From: Oscillospiraceae bacterium | GTDB lineage: Bacteria; Bacillota; Clostridia; Oscillospirales; Oscillospiraceae | Direction of reading: 5' to 3' | Assembly (NCBI GenBank): GCA_017395085.1 | Contig: JAFPWF010000033.1 | Coordinates: 1 to 40,123 of the forward strand | Length of the DNA: 40,123 nucleotides | Shown: positions 1 to 6,485 of the stretch, piece after piece | Position numbering within the stretch: the stretch's first letter is position 1 | Layout of the letters: the number at the start of each line of letters is the position of its first letter | The notes under the pieces: generated by a model | Seen by the model: only the letters and a program-made list of their open reading frames with translations | Told to the model about the DNA's origin: nothing | Databases searched by the model: none | Made by a program: the position numbers and the translations under genes

Positions 1-17
1 GATAATAAAGAATTATC
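1..17. repeat. Recombination-type dyad, site A (GATAAT-N5-ATTATC)
   Basis: The first 17 bases are GATAAT, a 5-bp centre aaaga, then ATTATC, followed by CTGT. The same 6-bp arms with a 5-bp centre recur at 1111-1127 and 4062-4078. Site C is also followed by CTGT, so A and C lie in the same orientation. The centre differs (aaaga against tggtg). Because tyrosine recombinases normally need identical crossover regions, A should not recombine efficiently with B or C. The site touches the window edge, so its outer flank is unseen. Its role as a core site for the adjacent recombinase is inferred. Confidence 0.6.
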
Positions 18-84
18 CTGTGTTAATTATGCTATTTTCATCTCTAACGTTATTGTAAAAATGTCGGAAATCCTGTAATAGTTG

Positions 85-126
85 TTGCTGTCCCGCCGTT
101 TAAGGGTATATGATATAAGTTATACC
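85..126 (+). promoter_or_regulatory. Probable promoter and dyad upstream of the recombinase gene
   Basis: A -35-like TTGCTG (85-90) and a -10-like TATGAT (109-114) are separated by 18 bp and lead into the recombinase gene. A short inverted repeat, GGTATA (105-110) and TATACC (121-126), spans the -10 and the likely start of transcription, which would suit a repressor or autoregulatory site. This rests on motif resemblance only. Confidence 0.45.
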
Positions 127-145
127 AAAAAACAGGAGGGCAGCT

Positions 146-1060
146 ATGCAGGATCTTAATAGACTGATCGAAAAATACCTTTTGGCGTGCCAATATCATA
201 AAGGATTAAATCAGAAAACAATAAAGGCCTACCGAATTGATTTGCAGCAGTTTTCCGGACAAGCATCCGAACAGTGGTATTCCAGAGAGCAGATCACGAA
301 CTATCTTGTGTTATTACAGCAAAAATACAGGGTACGAAGTGTGAAACGGAAAATTGCGAGCATAAAGGCATTCTTCAACTATCTCGAATATGAGGAACTT
401 TTGCCAGACAACCCGTTCTTGAAAATCAGGATAAAGCTGAACGAGCCATTCTTGCTTCCTAGGACGATTCCGTTGCCAACGATTGAGCAACTTCTAAGCC
501 AGATATACAAAGACGTTGATGCAGCAAATAGCACAAAACAGCAACGCTTGGCAGCGATCAGAGACGCCGCAGTAATTGAACTGCTATTTGCCTCTGGGAT
601 GCGGGTCTCAGAACTTTGTACGCTGAAACCTGAAAATATAGATTTGAGCGATGGTATGATCAGGATTTGGGGGAAAGGAGCAAAAGAGAGGATCCTTCAG
701 GTCGGAAATGAAACTGTATTGGCTGCACTTCGCAGTTACAATGATGCCTATAAAACACAGATCCAAATGAGCGAATCATTTTTTGTGAATCGGCTGGGAA
801 ATCCGCTTTCTGAGCAATCTGTTCGATTTATGATTGTCAAATATGCCGATGAAGCAGGAATCACGCTGCACATCACACCGCATATGTTTCGACATTCTTT
901 TGCTACTTTTCTGTTAGAAGAAGATGTGGATATCCGATACATACAGCGATTGCTGGGACACAGTTCTATCACTACAACGCAGATCTATACTCATGTCACA
1001 GCGAAGAAGCAGAGAGACATACTCTACTCCAAACACCCCAGAAACAAACTAAATATTTGA
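146..1060 (+). CDS. Tyrosine recombinase, XerC/XerD-sized
   Basis: This 304-residue protein is a tyrosine site-specific recombinase, which cuts and rejoins DNA through a phosphotyrosine intermediate. A SAM-like core-binding domain covers about residues 1-90 and the catalytic domain about 105-295. The full catalytic set is visible: Arg153 (GMRVSEL), Lys177 (GKGAKER), His246 and Arg249 (HMFRH), His272 (LLGHSS) and nucleophile Tyr281. The length matches XerC/XerD and is well short of Tn916-type integrases, which carry an extra arm-binding domain. The start is set by an AGGAGG-type site at 135-140. The gene lies between dyad sites A and B and ends in a strong terminator, so it is probably a self-contained unit acting on those sites. 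It could instead be a passenger integrase unrelated to the inverted repeats. Confidence 0.93.
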   Translation: MQDLNRLIEKYLLACQYHKGLNQKTIKAYRIDLQQFSGQASEQWYSREQITNYLVLLQQKYRVRSVKRKIASIKAFFNYLEYEELLPDNPFLKIRIKLNEPFLLPRTIPLPTIEQLLSQIYKDVDAANSTKQQRLAAIRDAAVIELLFASGMRVSELCTLKPENIDLSDGMIRIWGKGAKERILQVGNETVLAALRSYNDAYKTQIQMSESFFVNRLGNPLSEQSVRFMIVKYADEAGITLHITPHMFRHSFATFLLEEDVDIRYIQRLLGHSSITTTQIYTHVTAKKQRDILYSKHPRNKLNI

Positions 1061-1067
1061 TCGTCGT

Positions 1068-1106
1068 GCTCCGCATGTGTTTTAAGGCATGCGGGGCGCT
1101 CTTTTT
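1068..1106 (+). terminator. Intrinsic terminator after the recombinase gene
   Basis: A 10-bp stem (1068-1077 pairs with 1088-1097, one G-U pair) is followed by GCTCTTTTT. It ends one base before the inverted repeat at 1108, so recombinase transcription should stop before entering the inverted-repeat segment. Confidence 0.85.
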
Positions 1107-1107
1107 G

Positions 1108-1127
1108 CAGGATAATCACCAATTATC
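1108..1127. repeat. Inverted repeat left copy (site B)
   Basis: The 20 bases from 1108 to 1127 are the exact reverse complement of 4062-4081. Inside is the dyad GATAAT-cacca-ATTATC. Similarity stops abruptly outside the 20 bp on both sides, as expected of a recombination site and not of a duplicated gene. The inner ATAA-N7-TTAT pattern resembles the centre of XerCD dif sites. Together with the 4062 copy it encloses three genes. Confidence 0.8.
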
Positions 1128-1245
1128 TCTTGATTCTTTATAATCAGCCTACAATTCAGCTGTTGTATTAGCGGCCTTAGTCCATCAGATTATCGAAGGA
1201 TATTCTTTACCACATGGCAAAATCTTTATAGAAGAGGGGATTAAT

Positions 1246-2250
1246 ATGAAGCAAAAATATCAGGTCTTTATTAGTTCAACTTATAAAAATCTTAAGGATG
1301 AACGGAAATTATTGACTCAGACATTATTGAGAAAAGATTGTTACCCGGTTGGCATGGAGTGGTTCCCAGCTATTGATGAAAAGCAATTTGAATACATTAA
1401 GAGAGTAATTGATGCATCGGATTATTATGTAATAATTCTGGGTGGTTTATATGGAAGCACTTCACCGGATGGGAAGAGTTATACCGAGAAAGAATACGAT
1501 TATGCTGTTGAAAAAGGGAAGTGTGTAATTGCTTTAGTCCAAAAGAATCCGACGCAAAGAGAAGAAAACGATGATTTGGTGGCAAAGTATTCTCTCTTTC
1601 ACAAAAAGGTTATCAGCAACAGACTGGTCAGTTTTTGGGACACGACCGAAGAACTCTCATCTATTCTTTCTACCAGCTTAGACAAAACTATAAGTCTATA
1701 CCCAAAACAAGGCTGGATTAGATGCGAAAAAGAGACGTGCGACAGACGCTTACCAATGATAGAAATAAACACCATTGCTTCACATATTGAAATCGATACG
1801 GTTAATACCATTCACATAATGGCAAGCGGGTCTTCATCATATATTCCGATAGTTAAAAGCATTCTTAAGCTAAACAAAAACAATCAAAAATATGTACATA
1901 TTTATATTTACTTTCGATTAGGTAGCGATGTTGAGCGCATTAGTTATTTTAAGAAGCAGTATAATCTTTGGTGGAATCAGTTGAAAAACGAATACAAAAG
2001 AATTCGCTTCCATTTCATTGGCGAGAAAGATTATAAAGTAAGCTTTCGTGGAATTGTTGTTAATCAAGAAGTTGGTCTTATCGGGTTTTATGTTCGAGTC
2101 AATAATGCAACGACCGGTACACTTGAAGATTGCATATTTGTCGATAAAACAACAGATTGTGGGAATTACTTGATTTCCAGTTTTATGAAATGCTTTGAAA
2201 TACAAAAAGACTATCCCACACTAAAGGACTGTGTAGATGCGTTGCTTTAG
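1246..2250 (+). CDS. DUF4062-domain protein (TIR-like fold), possible defence effector or sensor
   Basis: This 334-residue protein opens with the DUF4062 signature: VFISSTYKNLKDER at about residues 7-20, a YYVIILGGLYGS strand near 60-71, and YTEKEYDYA at about 79-87 with the conserved glutamate. DUF4062 is related in fold to TIR and appears in predicted NLR-like and phage-defence proteins. Its biochemical activity is not settled. The C-terminal half (about 175-334) has alternating strands and helices that I do not recognise. The ribosome binding site is GAGGGG before 1246. It is followed 27 bp later by the kinase gene, probably in one transcript. The gene is clearly AT-richer than the ICE backbone. 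Pairing with a TIR protein in the same inverted-repeat segment suggests alternative effectors, which is inference. Confidence 0.8.
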   Translation: MKQKYQVFISSTYKNLKDERKLLTQTLLRKDCYPVGMEWFPAIDEKQFEYIKRVIDASDYYVIILGGLYGSTSPDGKSYTEKEYDYAVEKGKCVIALVQKNPTQREENDDLVAKYSLFHKKVISNRLVSFWDTTEELSSILSTSLDKTISLYPKQGWIRCEKETCDRRLPMIEINTIASHIEIDTVNTIHIMASGSSSYIPIVKSILKLNKNNQKYVHIYIYFRLGSDVERISYFKKQYNLWWNQLKNEYKRIRFHFIGEKDYKVSFRGIVVNQEVGLIGFYVRVNNATTGTLEDCIFVDKTTDCGNYLISSFMKCFEIQKDYPTLKDCVDALL

Positions 2251-2277
2251 TGCCCACCACAAATTGAGGAATTCAAT

Positions 2278-2922
2278 ATGCTACAGAAGAGAAATGCAAG
2301 TATTCCAGGTGACTTTGTGTTATTTATTTCTGGTGTTCCAGGGGTAGGAAAGACAACACTATCATATGAACTGCTAAAGAACTACAACGCTTTTAGAATA
2401 ATCGAAGAAACTGACTTAATCAGAGAAGTATTGCGTGGTTATAATGATTATTTGCTGGAAGAGCACGACGAATTCCGTGTTCACAAGTCTAGTCTCCCTT
2501 GTATTACCGACCACACACATTTGCTTAGCTTTCAAGAAGCCAAAGAGCAATGCAGGATAATGACAAAGTCTTTTGAGCGTATTGTTTCAAGGCAAAAGCG
2601 GAAGCACATCCCGACAATAATAAACGGAGTTCATGTTGTTCCAGAAGTATTAGCTGAAATTGCAATTGATAATATTGCTTTTATAGACTTATATGTTAGT
2701 ACAGAAGAGGCTCTTTTTATACGCCTTAAAGGAAGAGAGCCCAACTCATATATGCTTAAACATATTCCATTTATTTTTCAGACTAATTTAGAGCTATTAT
2801 CGAGCACGAAAAAAATGGAACACCTTTACCCCAAGAAATTCAAAGTTATTGATGTTTCGTCAGCAAGTATTAGCGAAGCAATTCAGGAAATACAGGCGTT
2901 CATACAATTAGAATGTTTGTAG
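2278..2922 (+). CDS. P-loop kinase, 2-phosphoglycerate-kinase-like
   Basis: This 214-residue protein has a Walker A loop GVPGVGKTT at residues 19-27. A GVHVVPEVL segment at 117-125 recalls the conserved NGVHVVP region of archaeal-type 2-phosphoglycerate kinases. The rest fits a single small nucleotide-kinase fold, so it probably transfers a phosphate from ATP to a small molecule or protein. The real substrate cannot be read from the sequence. It follows the DUF4062 gene by 27 bp with its own TGAGGAA ribosome binding site. Its stop lies 10 bp from the stop of the convergent TIR gene, with no clear terminator between. It could also be a zeta-toxin-like kinase, but the GVHVVP segment favours the first reading. 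Confidence 0.7.
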   Translation: MLQKRNASIPGDFVLFISGVPGVGKTTLSYELLKNYNAFRIIEETDLIREVLRGYNDYLLEEHDEFRVHKSSLPCITDHTHLLSFQEAKEQCRIMTKSFERIVSRQKRKHIPTIINGVHVVPEVLAEIAIDNIAFIDLYVSTEEALFIRLKGREPNSYMLKHIPFIFQTNLELLSSTKKMEHLYPKKFKVIDVSSASISEAIQEIQAFIQLECL

Positions 2923-2932
2923 GTGACAATTG

Positions 2933-4024
2933 CTAAATAAATTCATCTGCCGCCTCCCAAATGCGTTCGAATTTGGCAATGCATTCTTTGCCCCGACTTG
3001 AATTGGTGCCGAACACTTCAAATGCGGTATTTGTTAATAGTTGAGGATAACCGTGAACATCAAACATTGGTCTAGAATAGATTATGCTATTGTCTAATCG
3101 AATGATTATCTCCTCTCTTTTGTTTGAGTATAACCTAAAGCATTTTTTTAGTGCATCATTATCTCCAATTGCTTCTTTTGCCCTTAGAATACATGTTTTT
3201 AGTTCTGCTCGAAATATCTCTTGTTGCTTATGTGCGCGACTTACTTCCGGCGAATCAGGATTCAAGAACAAACATCTAAAGTCTATCCCATCCCTACCCC
3301 AATCTGATCCCAGTGTTTTTTCATCGAGGTATCGAAAAAGATTGGAATAATTCCCGCTGAAAAGTTTCATATTTTTTCTTCCATAGATCCATAGATATTT
3401 CCCGGTATATAGGAAAGAGCTTATCAACACCTTATATAACTCAAAGCTTTCAAATCCCGTCAAGAAATATGCTGTCTTGTTTCTAAAATATGGGTTCTCC
3501 ACTTGAAAAGATCCGTCATCAAGCAAGCTATCTACTAAATCAACACACTGAATATCAACGGGCCTGTATGTTTCTTTTATTGCATTAATTCCTTCAACGT
3601 ACTTTTCGATCAACGACTTGTTCCTTGTAGTATTTCTAATATTAAACGCTGTTAAGAAATCTATGGTAAAGCTACATTGATCAACACGGAGTTCCCGAGC
3701 GATATTCATTGGATTGTCAATCCACGAATGCCAATTGGGGTCTACATCAAATAGGACAGGTATAACTGTTTTCCCGCAGCCTCGCGCGTAGCCTGCCTCA
3801 AAAAGCAGCCATGGAGACTTTTTGGTCTCTTTCGTAAAGCACAACACTAACTTATCACAAGAATTGATGTTTTGTATTATTGTTTTTTGTACTTCCTCTC
3901 CTCCGATTATATCCACTTCCGATACAAAAACGCTAATGGTTGGGTCTAGTTTCTCAAGTACCGTTTTTGTGCTCTTTGCGAATTCAAGGCTTTTTCTCTT
4001 TGACCAACTAATAAATACATTCAT
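2933..4024 (-). CDS. TIR-domain protein, probable NADase-type defence effector
   Basis: The N-terminal 150 residues of this 363-residue protein form a TIR domain: MNVFISWSK at the start, the FVSEVDI strand near 33-39, and SPWLLFEAGYARG at 70-82 with putative catalytic Glu76. Bacterial TIR domains with this glutamate often cleave NAD+ during abortive infection. The C-terminal part (about 180-363) is an unrecognised domain and a plausible sensor. A GGAG site precedes the ATG at 4024. The gene lies inside the inverted-repeat segment and points away from the upstream ATPase, whose stop is 97 bp before this start. No terminator intervenes, so ATPase-TIR cotranscription is possible in this orientation. 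Defence is inferred from domain and context. Confidence 0.82.
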   Translation of the reverse strand: MNVFISWSKRKSLEFAKSTKTVLEKLDPTISVFVSEVDIIGGEEVQKTIIQNINSCDKLVLCFTKETKKSPWLLFEAGYARGCGKTVIPVLFDVDPNWHSWIDNPMNIARELRVDQCSFTIDFLTAFNIRNTTRNKSLIEKYVEGINAIKETYRPVDIQCVDLVDSLLDDGSFQVENPYFRNKTAYFLTGFESFELYKVLISSFLYTGKYLWIYGRKNMKLFSGNYSNLFRYLDEKTLGSDWGRDGIDFRCLFLNPDSPEVSRAHKQQEIFRAELKTCILRAKEAIGDNDALKKCFRLYSNKREEIIIRLDNSIIYSRPMFDVHGYPQLLTNTAFEVFGTNSSRGKECIAKFERIWEAADEFI

Positions 4025-4061
4025 AAGTGTTCTCCAAGTGTAAGTATGTTGTGATAGAATG

Positions 4062-4081
4062 GATAATTGGTGATTATCCTG
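4062..4081. repeat. Inverted repeat right copy (site C)
   Basis: This is an exact 20-bp inverted copy of 1108-1127, with core GATAAT-tggtg-ATTATC. In this copy the dyad extends to 7 bp per arm (GGATAAT and ATTATCC). It lies between the stop of the ATPase gene (4121) and the start of the TIR gene (4024), so inversion would join the ATPase transcript to whichever end of the segment faces it. Confidence 0.8.
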
Positions 4082-4120
4082 TATTCTTTACGTATACTTG
4101 ACAACGTCTAATACAAAGCC

Positions 4121-5656
4121 TTAAGGAATGATTGAAAGTTCACTACATAGTGCCGGATGAATAGCTAACTCCCATCCGTTTCCAGTCAATACTCCAGTAT
4201 CTCCTTTGTGATTCCATCTCCATACGTATTGCCCATTCGTGCGATTTACGTTTCCCCAAAAGCCGACCCTATAAAAATCCTCGAGAATATCATCCTGCCG
4301 CTCATCCCAAAATGCTCTTGCGTGGCTTCCTTTCGCCGAGTTCTTCCGGATCTGTTCTGCTGTTGTAAACCGCAATCCTCCTCGTAGCAAACGCAACACC
4401 ATCTCGATTTCATCGCTTGAATAAAGCGACTGTAGCTCTTGCCTTATTTCAGTGAGGCTGTTTTTGGAGTATTCTTTTCTAAGGGTATCAAACGCTGCCT
4501 GTGAAAAGGCTTTGTCATCACAATGAATGCTATCATTCTGAGCTGCAATTAGCAGCCTGACAATGTCCCGAGGCTTATTCCATCCATTATCAAGAATATA
4601 GTTAACTGTATCCTTGTTATTGATTTTAGGAGGAAACCATTCCTCAAATTTTGGTGTTTTGCCATCACTTGCGACAGATATTCTCCTCATCAATATTTGA
4701 ATAATTGGATGATCTGTGGATGTTGTATTACTATAGGTCCATCTAATCGGGACGCTATATCCATCAATAACCTTATTCAATTCATTTGTCTGAATAAATC
4801 TATCCATTGCAAAAATGATTTCATTCCTGATAGCCGCAATTATGTGAGTTTTCCCATAGCTATTAATCCTATGAATCGTAAACAGCAAGTCGCGAATCAA
4901 CGTAAGATCGCGCTTCAGCAACTTATTATCACCATAGTACGCTTCCATCTCATCGACAAAAATATAATATGGAGTTCCAGAAGGGGTAAGTTTTTGAAAC
5001 AGTTCTTCACAGCTGTCAACTACTTCAACAAGCGTCCTAAATGCAACATCACTCTTTGCAATTTCTTTATTAAAAGAGGCGTTAAGTTCTGCGGAAACGC
5101 CAGAAGCCGGAGATGCTTTCAACGAGACACTAAGTGATGACAGCGAAATCACATGTTTGTTCTGCGACGAGAAGCTTATTCTGTTCACCATTTCCTCGAA
5201 TTTGTCCCAGTCAGCATTCTTTTCAAAAAGACCGTAGTTTTTTTCAATAGAGTCTTCAATAATCTTTTTAAAAAACACCCATCTCCAAATATGTAAAAAC
5301 TCAACCTTGCTCGGCTGAATTTCACCTCTGGCATCGACAAATGCTGTTAACTTTTTTGCAACTGCATCAAAGTTACCTCTTCGAACTTCCTCATAATCAC
5401 TTTTAAAATAAATAAATGAAGTGCATGCAGATAGATCCCTATCCTGTACAACGCTCTGCAGATAGTAGAGGACAGATGTCTTCCCTACTCCCTTATATCC
5501 AGATATTAGATACTTTCGACCGTCAAGAAGGTGATCAACAGGTAGCCCTGGAGGGACTATAAAGCTGCTAAGAAAACTATCAATTTGGTTTGTATTAATC
5601 TCATCTTTCGCATCAGGCATTCCGGCATATATATCCTTGATTCTTATTTGAGACAT
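4121..5656 (-). CDS. P-loop ATPase, Sll1717/FunZ-like family
   Basis: This 511-residue protein has a Walker A motif GYKGVGKTS at 53-61, preceded by the LLDGRKYLI strand, and a Walker B YIFVDEME at 231-238. The C-terminal 100 residues contain a winged-helix-like stretch ending in FYRVGFWGN and a final IHPAL segment, a pattern I associate with Sll1717/FunZ-family ATPases. Such proteins are STAND/ORC-like switches found in accessory and defence loci. No partner protein is established. The start at 5656 has a GAGGAG site. It reads towards site C and the TIR gene, with no terminator seen after its stop. It is AT-rich like its neighbours. I infer that it is the fixed, possibly sensing, component next to a switchable effector segment. 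Confidence 0.75.
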   Translation of the reverse strand: MSQIRIKDIYAGMPDAKDEINTNQIDSFLSSFIVPPGLPVDHLLDGRKYLISGYKGVGKTSVLYYLQSVVQDRDLSACTSFIYFKSDYEEVRRGNFDAVAKKLTAFVDARGEIQPSKVEFLHIWRWVFFKKIIEDSIEKNYGLFEKNADWDKFEEMVNRISFSSQNKHVISLSSLSVSLKASPASGVSAELNASFNKEIAKSDVAFRTLVEVVDSCEELFQKLTPSGTPYYIFVDEMEAYYGDNKLLKRDLTLIRDLLFTIHRINSYGKTHIIAAIRNEIIFAMDRFIQTNELNKVIDGYSVPIRWTYSNTTSTDHPIIQILMRRISVASDGKTPKFEEWFPPKINNKDTVNYILDNGWNKPRDIVRLLIAAQNDSIHCDDKAFSQAAFDTLRKEYSKNSLTEIRQELQSLYSSDEIEMVLRLLRGGLRFTTAEQIRKNSAKGSHARAFWDERQDDILEDFYRVGFWGNVNRTNGQYVWRWNHKGDTGVLTGNGWELAIHPALCSELSIIP

Positions 5657-6057
5657 GTAAAAGCTCCTCTCTTTTAAGTCTTCCGTTAATTAACGCTTTA
5701 ATCATTCAAGTAAAGTCCAAATGTCGCCATGGATTCCAAACAAAACCGCTCGCGAGCAAACGAGTCTTTTCAGAACAACTTATGCTTCATTTTAAGAATC
5801 CAAAGTTAGTATTGCAAGTTCGTTAGCGCAAAAAGACATTTTGCGTGCGCAACTGGTCAAAGTTGACACAGGCAGCACGGTCACTATGCCAATAAACTGC
5901 ACCGCAATACTTTGCAATTCAGTTTTTGTTAATTACAATCACAGAAGTGATATTATTGAAGGATTCTGATTCGGAGCAACATTTATCTCTTTCAGCAATT
6001 AATAGTAAAAATGTAGTTTTTTTAAACGTATGACTAAATAGATCGGCGCAAAAAAGC
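5657..6057. other. Gene-free AT-rich spacer between accessory block and ICE backbone
   Basis: I see no convincing ORF in about 400 bases here. It contains a 10-bp self-palindrome GCTCGCGAGC (5748-5757) and a small hairpin, CGCAAAA-agaca-TTTTGCG, near 5828-5846. No copy of the GATAAT-N5-ATTATC dyad was found here. Composition moves from AT-rich to GC-rich across this stretch and the next few hundred bases, so it probably holds or borders the junction of the accessory block. Confidence 0.5.
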
Positions 6058-6066
6058 TGTTATAAT
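6058..6066 (+). promoter_or_regulatory. Extended -10 promoter for the Cys-rich small gene
   Basis: TG-T-TATAAT at 6058-6066 is an extended -10 element about 38 bp upstream of the ATG at 6104. No good -35 is visible, as is usual for extended -10 promoters. Confidence 0.5.
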
Positions 6067-6103
6067 ATTTAAAGTAATTATGCAATTTCATAGGGAGGCA
6101 ATA

Positions 6104-6301
6104 ATGGAATACATAGAAGCAAACCCTCTACCACAATGCTGTAAGAATTGCACAGAACCCGATGAGGGTTGCTGCGACGAATGCGACCATCTCGGCGAGC
6201 GATTTGTTCTTTCGGAAGCGGATCGGAAGCAGCTGAATAAACTTGTTGAGCAGCGAATTAAGAAGCAGCAAGCACGAGAAGAAAATGCCGGGGTTCTCTA
6301 A
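6104..6301 (+). CDS. Small cysteine-rich, probably zinc-binding protein
   Basis: This encodes 65 residues when started at 6104, where AGGGAGGC lies 7 bp upstream. The in-frame ATG at 6080 has no such site and is less likely. Two cysteine clusters (CCKNC and CCDEC, about residues 11-27) suggest one bound zinc ion, and the C-terminal half is a charged helix. I do not recognise a named family. It is the only plus-strand gene next to the mobilisation genes and has its own promoter. A regulatory or DNA-associated role is possible but unsupported beyond the zinc-finger look. Confidence 0.7.
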   Translation: MEYIEANPLPQCCKNCTEPDEGCCDECDHLGERFVLSEADRKQLNKLVEQRIKKQQAREENAGVL

Positions 6302-6447
6302 TTAGCAAGCTGGGCATCTCGGGGTAGAAAACCCTCTCGATGCGGCTTGTTAGGGCATCGCCCTAAGACCTTCTTTGCGGATTATTCAAATCCGCAACTG
6401 CGCTCCGTTCCGGCGCTAAACGAAATGGTTTTTATCAAATAGTTGAG
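6302..6447. other. Structured intergenic region, candidate origin of transfer
   Basis: Between the Cys-rich gene and the relaxase gene lies an imperfect long hairpin (about 6305-6350, arms containing CAAGC/GCTTG and GCATC/GATGC). It is followed by a perfect 7-bp repeat TTAGGGC-atc-GCCCTAA (6350-6366). Nested inverted repeats next to a relaxase gene are typical of oriT, where MOBP relaxases nick one strand beside an inverted repeat. The nic site cannot be assigned by eye. It could equally be regulatory RNA structure at the end of the relaxase operon. Confidence 0.35.
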
Positions 6448-6479
6448 ACGCGGCTCTCGGAAATCTCCGGGAGCCGCGT
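6448..6479. terminator. 13-bp hairpin at the 3' end of the relaxase operon
   Basis: Bases 6448-6460 pair with 6467-6479 (13 bp, one G-T pair) around a 6-base loop. It lies just past the relaxase stop at 6486, and on the plus strand it is followed by a short T-rich run. It probably ends transcription from one or both sides. The tail on the minus strand is weak. Confidence 0.55.
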
Positions 6480-6485
6480 TCATTT

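Noticed and set aside
146-1060. Recombinase as the Tn916/Tn1549-type ICE integrase
   Set aside because: It is about 100 residues shorter than those integrases, lacks an arm-binding N-terminal domain and has no xis partner nearby. Its neighbouring dyads suggest a local role. Not fully excluded.
1139-1144. TATAAT before the DUF4062 gene as a firm promoter
   Set aside because: No acceptable -35 lies 16-18 bp upstream and there is no extended -10, so it is not listed as a feature.
4099-4104. Minus-strand TTGTCA with the GATAAT of site C as a promoter for the TIR gene
   Set aside because: The spacing would be 20 bp, too long for a standard promoter.
5748-5757. GCTCGCGAGC palindrome as another recombination site
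   Set aside because: It does not resemble the GATAAT-N5-ATTATC sites and has no second copy that I noticed.
6080-6103. Earlier ATG for the Cys-rich small protein
   Set aside because: It has no ribosome binding site, whereas the ATG at 6104 follows AGGGAGGC at good spacing.
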